Notes under the pieces: generated by a model
Database searches by the model: none
The model's input: only the letters and a program-made list of their open reading frames with translations
What the model was told of the DNA's origin: nothing
Made by a program: the position numbers and the translations under genes
Origin: Sulfurimonas sp.
GTDB taxonomy: Bacteria; Campylobacterota; Campylobacteria; Campylobacterales; Sulfurimonadaceae
Reading direction: 5' to 3'
DNA: 12,265 nucleotides
NCBI GenBank assembly: GCA_026987995.1
Contig: JALSMC010000203.1
Span: 1 to 12,265, forward strand
In this document: positions 7,530 through 12,265 of the stretch, in pieces
How positions within the stretch are numbered: position 1 is the stretch's first letter
Layout: each line of letters begins with the position of its first letter

Positions 7530-7707
7530 AACAGACTTTGAAACAAAGCTAGAAAATGCAAAAAAGACACTTGAGACACTTATGAGTCCTGAGATAACAC
7601 TTCAAAATAGTGTAAAAGCTTATGAAAGTGGAATGAAAGAGCTTCAAGATGCACAAAAAATTCTCGAAGATGCAAAGATAAAAATTCAAGAGATCAAAGT
7701 CTCTTAA
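7522..7707 (+). CDS. xseB: Exodeoxyribonuclease VII small subunit
   Basis: The 61-residue product is a two-helix XseB-type protein. It has the typical FETKLENAKKTLETL first helix, the short turn with SPEITLQNSVKAYESG and the second helix of coiled-coil character ending IQEIKVS. XseB binds the extended helix of XseA and is needed for exonuclease VII, which degrades single-stranded DNA in both directions. Length is slightly below the usual 70-80 residues but complete. AAAGGA lies eight bases before the ATG, and the start overlaps metX. The xseA gene is not in the window. Placement behind metX appears to be simple operon packing rather than a functional link. Confidence 0.9.
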   Translation: MAKTDFETKLENAKKTLETLMSPEITLQNSVKAYESGMKELQDAQKILEDAKIKIQEIKVS

Positions 7708-7726
7708 CTTCTAACTAAGGACTTAA

Positions 7727-8524
7727 ATGAGAGCAGCAGTTCTACAGTTAAATGCTCAAGGAATGAGCTCTACTAAACTTTACAATAACATTAGAGTTGC
7801 ACATAAAAAAGGTGTGAAAGTTTTACTTCTTGGTGAGTATGTCTTAAACCCATTTTTTAAAGAACTACAGAACATGTCTCTAAGTATGATAAAAGAGCAA
7901 GCATCTCATCAGATAAAAGTTCTCAAAGAACTCTCCTCTACATACTCTATGACAATCATTGCTCCTTTAATAATCGTTAAAAAAAATGACCTTTATAAAA
8001 CTATAGCAAAGTTTTCCCCCTCTTCTACTTCTTACTATCAACAACAAATTTTGATAAACTACTCTCACTGGAATGAAGAAAAATTCTTCTCAAATAGTGT
8101 CACAAGACTACAAACACCAATGATATTTAAAATTGATGGTTTTAAGTTTGGAGTTATAAGTGGTTTTGAGCTACACTTCGATGCAATATTTCATGCACTT
8201 AAAGATAAAAAGGTCGATGCTATTTTAGTTCCTAGTGTAGCAACTTTTGATTCTTACGAGAGATGGAAGGCACTTATTAGCTCTCGTGCATTTATTAACA
8301 ACTGCTATGTTTTAAGAGCCAATAGAATTGGAGAGTATCAAGACAAAGATTACTCATGGAAATTTTATGGAGACTCAGTCTTAGCTTCACCTAATGGAGA
8401 AATACTCTCTCACTTAGGCAATAAAGAAGAGTTAATGATAGTAGATATGACTCACACAGAAGTAGTTGGAGCAAGACGAGCTTGGGGCTTTAGAGATGCA
8501 ATAAACAAAAGGATAAACTTATGA
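7727..8524 (+). CDS. Nitrilase-superfamily (carbon-nitrogen hydrolase) protein with apparently degenerate active site
   Basis: The 265-residue protein has the length and block pattern of the CN_hydrolase family: MRAAVLQLN strand, LLLGEYVLNPFF with Glu37 at the catalytic Glu position, a WNEEKFF block at 115-121, FGVISGFELHF at 141-151, ILVPSVATFDSYERWKALISSRAFINNCYVLRANRIG and a C-terminal GDSVLASPNGEIL segment. By-eye alignment to the usual KxHLW...EEKFF and GVxICYDxRF blocks puts Asn111 at the catalytic Lys and Gly146 at the catalytic Cys. Only the Glu of the Glu-Lys-Cys triad is then kept, suggesting no normal amidase or nitrilase chemistry. Ser145 next to the nucleophile site is the only nearby alternative. 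TAAGGA precedes the ATG. It overlaps the following ThiF-like gene as ATGA. Fold assignment is firm; activity is doubtful. Confidence 0.85.
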   Translation: MRAAVLQLNAQGMSSTKLYNNIRVAHKKGVKVLLLGEYVLNPFFKELQNMSLSMIKEQASHQIKVLKELSSTYSMTIIAPLIIVKKNDLYKTIAKFSPSSTSYYQQQILINYSHWNEEKFFSNSVTRLQTPMIFKIDGFKFGVISGFELHFDAIFHALKDKKVDAILVPSVATFDSYERWKALISSRAFINNCYVLRANRIGEYQDKDYSWKFYGDSVLASPNGEILSHLGNKEELMIVDMTHTEVVGARRAWGFRDAINKRINL

Positions 8525-9195
8525 TGCAATATTTTCACAGACAGGTACAACTTTGGGGAGAAGAGACACAAAAATCACTTCAAAATAAAAAAATAGCTAT
8601 TGTTGGTGCAGGTGGGCTTGGTTCTTCTCTGGCATTTGCACTTGGTGCTAGTGGTATCGGAGAGATACATATGATAGACTTTGATGAAGTAAGCCTACAT
8701 AACATTCACCGTCAAATCGCTTTTACTATGGGTGATGAAGGAAAAAACAAAGCAGTAATAAATGCAGCAACTATTGAAGCTAGGTGTCCCTATGCTAAAG
8801 CTATTGCTCATGAGTGCGACTTTAAAACTTGGAGTGAAAAGAACATAGAAGTTGACTTAATCATAGATGCAACAGATAACCTCCCCACTCGTGGCGATAT
8901 AAACACATATGCAAAAAAAGTCAATATGCCTTGGTTGTATGGAAGTGTTGAAGCTTTTCATGGTCAAGTCTGTTTCATAAATGAATCATCTTTTAATGAT
9001 GCTTTTAAAATAGTGACAAAAACACCTGCTGGAATTGCGGCACCTATCGTTATGCATATAGCTTCACTTCAAGCAAATCTTGCACTGCGTTTCTTAGCTG
9101 GAATGAGTGTGAAAAAAGATATGCTGTATTATCTTTTCTTTAATGAAGAGGGTGAGATGATAACACAAAAGTTTGGACTTCCAAAAGCAGACTAA
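8521..9195 (+). CDS. ThiF/MoeB/HesA-family E1-like protein lacking catalytic Cys and zinc site
   Basis: This 224-residue protein is an E1-like adenylating-fold member. It begins with YFHRQVQLWGEETQ (the common RYxRQ...G opening), then the nucleotide-binding VGAGGLGSS at 28-36, the acidic IDFDEVSLHNIHRQ block at 52-65 with N61, R64 and Q65, and ATDN at 117-120. The C-terminal AGIAAPIVMHIASLQA at 170-185 aligns with the AGVMAPLIGVIGSLQA segment of MoeB. MoeB, ThiF and HesA normally carry a catalytic Cys just before that segment; here Lys167 is at that position. Both CxxC zinc pairs are absent, and the protein is about 25 residues short. It could still adenylate a carboxylate, as needed for sulfur carrier proteins in thiamine or molybdopterin synthesis, but the partner is unknown: no ThiS/MoaD-like gene is in the window. 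AAAAGGA precedes the start at 8521 (8524 is a second ATG). Confidence 0.85.
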   Translation: MMQYFHRQVQLWGEETQKSLQNKKIAIVGAGGLGSSLAFALGASGIGEIHMIDFDEVSLHNIHRQIAFTMGDEGKNKAVINAATIEARCPYAKAIAHECDFKTWSEKNIEVDLIIDATDNLPTRGDINTYAKKVNMPWLYGSVEAFHGQVCFINESSFNDAFKIVTKTPAGIAAPIVMHIASLQANLALRFLAGMSVKKDMLYYLFFNEEGEMITQKFGLPKAD

Positions 9196-9212
9196 TGCTA
9201 GATTAGTTTTGG
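9181..9212. repeat. Interrupted inverted repeat at the thiF-like / yadS-like convergent junction
   Basis: CTAAT at 9192-9196 pairs with ATTAG at 9202-9206 around a five-base loop, and flanking CCAAAA (9181-9186) pairs with TTTTGG (9207-9212) after a five-base bulge. The two convergent stops are only two bases apart, so this may be a weak shared terminator; there is no good T-tract on either strand. Confidence 0.3.
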
Positions 9213-9806
9213 AAGTTTCCATTGGTACTTGATAGCTAAGAGTCGCATGAGAGTACCAAAGAGTAAAAGTAAAATAGATACTAGTGTATTAAGAGTAAAG
9301 TAGCTATCTATGAGCCATATTAAACCTCCGAGTAAAAGAGCGATAGTTCCATAAAAATCATTTGTTAAAACAAAGGGAACTTTATTCATCATCATATCAC
9401 GGATGATTCCCCCACCAACAGCAGTTAAAAATGATAAAAATACAACACCCGCAAGATTAAACTCTGCTTCTAAACCAACAACAGCGCCTGTAAACGCGAA
9501 CATACTTAGTCCTATGCTATCACTGAGGTGAAAAATAATATTATCTGTTAGCCTTGTATGCTTATGCAGTTTTAAGAGGTATGCAAGAGCAACTGTGACT
9601 AAAACTATACTTATTGGATATGTTTCATGAAAGATAAAAGGGACACGGTTAGTAAGTAAATCCCTCACAACACCCCCACCAAATGCGGTAATAAATGCCA
9701 CTACTAAAATGCCCAATATATCATAACGAGCTTTTGCAGCTAAAATGTATCCGGAGAGACTAAATGCAATAGTCCCAACAATGTCTAAAAAAACTGTATA
9801 TTCCAT
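9198..9806 (-). CDS. YadS/TRIC-type (UPF0126) membrane channel-like protein
   Basis: The 202-residue protein is strongly hydrophobic with about seven membrane segments and an internal duplication. Each half has a start such as DIVGTIAFSLSGYILA (8-23) or SDSIGLSMFAFTGAVVG (95-111), followed by a glycine/arginine motif: FGGGVVRDLLTNRVPF (42-57) and VGGGIIRDMMMNKVPF (130-145). This is the UPF0126/YadS layout, related in structural studies to trimeric intracellular cation (TRIC) channels. The family moves monovalent cations in reconstituted systems; some relatives have been linked to small-molecule (for example glycine) uptake, so the substrate here is open. The ATG follows the lsrK stop directly (TAAATG) and uses AGGA within the end of lsrK, so translation is coupled. 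It ends two bases from the convergent ThiF-like gene. Confidence 0.9.
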   Translation of the reverse strand: MEYTVFLDIVGTIAFSLSGYILAAKARYDILGILVVAFITAFGGGVVRDLLTNRVPFIFHETYPISIVLVTVALAYLLKLHKHTRLTDNIIFHLSDSIGLSMFAFTGAVVGLEAEFNLAGVVFLSFLTAVGGGIIRDMMMNKVPFVLTNDFYGTIALLLGGLIWLIDSYFTLNTLVSILLLLFGTLMRLLAIKYQWKLPKLI

Positions 9807-11378
9807 TTAAAGTCCTGGTGCTTTCCACATACTTGTCGTGATATTTTCATCCACTAATTTTAGCTGTGCTTCATAGGCTTTTTGCCATTTAACTTTTATA
9901 GTATCATAAATTCTTTTATTTTCCATATCTGGCTCAAAAGTTTTATCCCATACAACGAGTTCTTTTGCAGCACTTACTAAGTCTTTATAAATCCCACATC
10001 CAACTCCAGCAGCCATTGCAGCTCCTAGAGCAGTTGCTTCTGTCACTTTTGGTATTTTAACCTTGTACCCTGTCACATCCGCTAAAATCTGCGACCATAA
10101 CTCTCCACGACTTGCTCCACCTGCAAATACTATCTCTTGGATCCCTATCCCAGAAAACTCTTTGATTCTCTCAAGATTTATACTTGAAACTATTGCGGCA
10201 TTCTCTTCTAAACTTCTAAACATACTTGCACGATTACAGATGTTTGCATCTATGTTAAGATTTAAAAAGCTAGGAGCTCCGTGATACCATTTTCCATACT
10301 TCATCGAGTCTGAAAATATCGGCAATATGCCATACGAGCCAATAGGGACTTCTTTTGCTTTTTCTTCTAAAAGAGTATAAACATCTATACCTCTCTCTTT
10401 TGCTTCAAGTTTTTCCATATCACAAAAAGCATCTCGAAACCATCGCATAACTAAACCACTAAAAAATGTAATTCCTTCAGCTTGCGAGAGTGAACTTATA
10501 ACATGAGGATTTACACGGATACCCATATCTTTTGGAGGAGCAGTCTCTTTTGGAATGTTTACTACTTGTTGCCAAAAAGATCCACCAAGAACAGCTACAT
10601 CACCAACTTTAACAACACCAAGTCCAGCAGAACCGAGCTGTACATCACCACCACCCATAACAACTTTAGTTTGTTTAGAGAGTCCTGTTTCTAAAGCGGC
10701 TTTCTCTGAGACTAAACCCATCACTTCACCTACTTCTAAAACTTGAGTGAAAATATCATCTTTAAGACCAACTTTTGTAGCCATCTCAGCATCCCAAGAG
10801 CGTTTAGGGAGTGAAAACAGACCTGTTGTTCCACCATTACTAGGATCAGTAGCGATAATACCACTGAGTTTAGCCAAAATCCAATCCCCTATCATAGAGA
10901 TACTTTCTACTTTTTCATAAAGCTCAGGACGATTATTTTTCAACCACATAATGCGAGGCAATGCACCAAGAGCAAAAGTTTGACCACTTAAAGCATAAAA
11001 CTCTTCTTCTATCCCCTCATAATTCTCTTTGAGAAACTTTACTTCTTTATCTGCACGAGCATCAACATTTGCAACAGCCCAAAGTTCTTTACCATTTGCA
11101 TCATAAAGCACGATACCCTCACGCATACTCGTAGCACTCAGAGCTAAAATGTCATCCGCGTTTATCTTAGCATCTCGTATAGACTCTTGTATACATCTAC
11201 ACACTAACATCCAGTTTTTTACAAAATCAAAACTCATAGAGTTAGCTACACCCTCTTCTTCTAGGTGTGTCCATTCTCTTTGACTTACCGATATTTGCTT
11301 ACCTTTTGTATCAAAGATTACAGCTCTTATACTTCCTGTTCCTGCATCTATTGCTAGTAGGTATTTTTTTTGATTCAT
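9807..11378 (-). CDS. lsrK: Autoinducer-2 kinase LsrK-like (FGGY carbohydrate kinase)
   Basis: This 523-residue FGGY kinase resembles enterobacterial LsrK along its length, as recalled from E. coli: AIDAGTGSIRAVIFD at 9-23, SMREGIVLY at 84-92, ANVDARA at 103-109, GGGDVQLG at 242-249 with the likely catalytic base Asp245, GSFWQQVVN, MRWFRDAFC, SLEENAAIVS, ADV(T/S)G and the C-terminal TTSMWKAPGL (E. coli ends TTSLWKAPGL). LsrK phosphorylates the linear form of DPD (AI-2) in the cytoplasm. The phosphate-binding and hinge regions look intact. The start is ATG at 11378 with GGAAT upstream. It lies 142 bases downstream of a class II aldolase gene and is coupled to the YadS/TRIC-like gene. Enteric lsrR, lsrF, lsrG and lsrACDB are not seen here, so sugar kinase activity on another deoxyketose remains possible. 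Confidence 0.88.
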   Translation of the reverse strand: MNQKKYLLAIDAGTGSIRAVIFDTKGKQISVSQREWTHLEEEGVANSMSFDFVKNWMLVCRCIQESIRDAKINADDILALSATSMREGIVLYDANGKELWAVANVDARADKEVKFLKENYEGIEEEFYALSGQTFALGALPRIMWLKNNRPELYEKVESISMIGDWILAKLSGIIATDPSNGGTTGLFSLPKRSWDAEMATKVGLKDDIFTQVLEVGEVMGLVSEKAALETGLSKQTKVVMGGGDVQLGSAGLGVVKVGDVAVLGGSFWQQVVNIPKETAPPKDMGIRVNPHVISSLSQAEGITFFSGLVMRWFRDAFCDMEKLEAKERGIDVYTLLEEKAKEVPIGSYGILPIFSDSMKYGKWYHGAPSFLNLNIDANICNRASMFRSLEENAAIVSSINLERIKEFSGIGIQEIVFAGGASRGELWSQILADVTGYKVKIPKVTEATALGAAMAAGVGCGIYKDLVSAAKELVVWDKTFEPDMENKRIYDTIKVKWQKAYEAQLKLVDENITTSMWKAPGL

Positions 11379-11414
11379 AATGTTATTCCATTTTAAAAAT
11401 ATTAAAAATTATTA

Positions 11415-11431
11415 CGGCGAAAATGAAGCCG
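11415..11431 (-). other. Small GC-rich hairpin followed by T-rich sequence upstream of lsrK
   Basis: CGGC at 11415-11418 and GCCG at 11428-11431 form a 4-bp stem with a nine-base loop. On the minus strand it is followed by TAATAATTTTTAATATTTTT. The stem is short for a terminator, but together with the larger upstream repeat it may attenuate read-through into lsrK. Confidence 0.25.
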
Positions 11432-11433
11432 AA

Positions 11434-11494
11434 ATATAAGATATTTTAGAGGCTCAGACCAGAGGAAGGATTTGTCCTCTTAAATATCTTATAT
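11434..11494 (-). repeat. 19-bp imperfect inverted repeat between aldolase and lsrK genes
   Basis: Arm 11434-11452 (ATATAAGATATTTTAGAGG) matches the reverse complement of 11476-11494 with one mismatch, around a 23-base loop. Inside, AGAGGA at 11461-11466 can pair instead with TCCTCT at 11475-11480, so the right arm can form either a long or a short hairpin. No T-tract follows immediately on either strand. It lies in the 142-base gap (11379-11520) and could be a processing site, attenuator or operator. The gap holds no convincing promoter. Confidence 0.6.
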
Positions 11495-11520
11495 GTAGGT
11501 GAAATGTAGATAGTTTAACT

Positions 11521-12265
11521 TTACTTTTTTAGCTTCGCTTGTTCTAGTTCCCAGTACTCCATAGCAAAACTGTCTGCTACACTTATACTCTTGTAACCAC
11601 CAAGCTTATCAGCTTGAAGAACCGCTCTCATTGTATGCTCAACTATGTCATTTATAATAGCCGCCTCTTTGGCTGTTTTGCCAAAACTAATCACTGCAAG
11701 ATTTTTAATTATCATATAGTTTGGTGCTGCATTTAACATTACCTCATCAGAAGCATACTTTTTAAAGTACTCTTCATACTCTTTCATATACTTAGTGATT
11801 CCAGCTTCAAGGTCAGTATCTTCCATAATGAGTGGTACTCTTTTTGTTCTTATTATATGCTCAGGTGTAAGTACCCCACGACTAGCAAATTCACATAAGT
11901 TTTCTTGTGAAGCATAATGACTCGCTAATGGTGATTGGTTGATATTGAGTGATACATTATAACCTTTTGCATCCGATATAACTTGTACAATCTTTTGTAT
12001 ATCACACTCGCTTGCCTTGTACTCACTTGATATCTGAAGCTTTGCATTTTTCTTTAAAAACAGTTCGGCTTGACTCACTGCTTCTATCATCTTCTCATAT
12101 GACTCTTTAGCACTGTCATCAAAGGTAAAGATACCATGGTTATGTAAAATAATTCCATCGATGCTAGACCAGTCTAAATCTTTAGTCATCTCATAAATAG
12201 TATGTGCTAAAATAAATCCAGGCATAACATAATCAACCACTAAAAAGTTTGGAAATACTTTTTTG
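11521..12265 (-). CDS. Class II aldolase/adducin-family protein, aldolase part without SDR domain (5' end outside window)
   Basis: The frame stays open to the window edge, so the GTG at 12240 is not the true start; the 247 visible residues begin in KVFPNFLVVDYVMPGF. ILHNHGIFTFDD contains the His that aligns with the third zinc ligand of class II aldolases (FucA His155). The first His pair and catalytic acid lie in the missing part. The rest resembles the C-terminal half of the aldolase domain of bifunctional rhamnulose-phosphate-aldolase/dehydrogenase proteins (YuxG/RhaEW type), up to the EYWELEQAKL linker, after which the normal short-chain dehydrogenase domain would begin. Here the protein stops three residues later (TAA), so it is aldolase-only. 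It is followed by lsrK on the same strand. Likely role: cleavage of a phosphorylated keto sugar, perhaps the LsrK product. The substrate is unproven. Confidence 0.8.
   Translation of the reverse strand, partial: KKVFPNFLVVDYVMPGFILAHTIYEMTKDLDWSSIDGIILHNHGIFTFDDSAKESYEKMIEAVSQAELFLKKNAKLQISSEYKASECDIQKIVQVISDAKGYNVSLNINQSPLASHYASQENLCEFASRGVLTPEHIIRTKRVPLIMEDTDLEAGITKYMKEYEEYFKKYASDEVMLNAAPNYMIIKNLAVISFGKTAKEAAIINDIVEHTMRAVLQADKLGGYKSISVADSFAMEYWELEQAKLKK

Noticed and set aside
10063..10746. Several plus-strand open frames inside the kinase gene
   Set aside because: All lie antisense to lsrK, are short, and have no ribosome site or recognisable product.
11379..11520. Frameshifted remnant of an SDR domain after the aldolase
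   Set aside because: The 142-base gap contains hairpins and stops but no glycine-rich nucleotide-binding motif in any frame, and it is far too short.
12238..12240. GTG at 12238-12240 as the aldolase start
   Set aside because: The frame is open and conserved-looking up to the window edge, and the essential N-terminal half of the aldolase is missing, so the true start is outside.
1..12265. CRISPR array, tRNA, insertion sequence, phage or genomic-island marks
   Set aside because: No direct repeat series, cloverleaf, transposase or integrase, or abrupt change in composition was found by reading both strands.

Overview
The window is AT-rich and densely packed. It looks like a chromosomal segment of a Campylobacterota (Epsilonproteobacteria) member, most probably Sulfurimonas-like. 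This rests on a gene order resembling the Campylobacter Cts transformation locus (CtsP-type ATPase, membrane protein, CtsE, CtsF), the overall protein character, and promoter-like sites with a clear TATAAT -10 but no recognisable -35. The genus call is inference from reading, not a database result. No tRNA, rRNA, CRISPR array, transposase or integrase is visible, and no gene-free stretch exceeds 150 bases.

Region 1 (1-4550, + strand) is the end of a type IV pilus / type II secretion-like operon: the C-terminus of an ExeA/MshM/CtsP-type ATPase, a membrane-anchored protein with a C-terminal TPR-like part (MshN-like), a small predicted periplasmic protein, a GspE/MshE/CtsE assembly ATPase and a GspF/MshG/CtsF platform protein. 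Four of the junctions are short overlaps or near-abutments, and a strong intrinsic terminator closes the operon. The likely role is a pseudopilus for DNA uptake or an MSHA-like pilus.

Region 2 (4517-6344) holds a minus-strand pair, yebC then an IMPACT/YigZ-family gene, and a divergent 152-residue protein of unknown function. A short intergenic region between them carries a TATAAT box on each strand.

Region 3 (6423-9195, + strand) is a compact operon: metX (homoserine O-acetyltransferase, TTG start), xseB (exonuclease VII small subunit), a nitrilase-superfamily protein and a ThiF/MoeB-like E1 protein. The last two are odd. The nitrilase-like protein appears to have lost the catalytic Lys and Cys. 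The E1-like protein lacks the usual catalytic Cys and both zinc-binding CxxC pairs. They overlap by four bases and may act together in a non-canonical way.

Region 4 (9198-12265, - strand) holds a class II aldolase (5' end outside the window), a full-length kinase that closely resembles enterobacterial autoinducer-2 kinase LsrK, and a YadS/TRIC-type membrane channel protein whose start codon directly follows the lsrK stop. No lsrR, lsrF, lsrG or transporter gene is visible. A 19-bp imperfect inverted repeat with a competing inner hairpin lies between the aldolase and lsrK genes. The kinase plus aldolase pairing suggests phosphorylation and then cleavage of AI-2 or a deoxy/methylated sugar, a route different from the enteric Lsr pathway. 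Along with the pseudo-nitrilase/E1-like pair, this is the most interesting part of the window.
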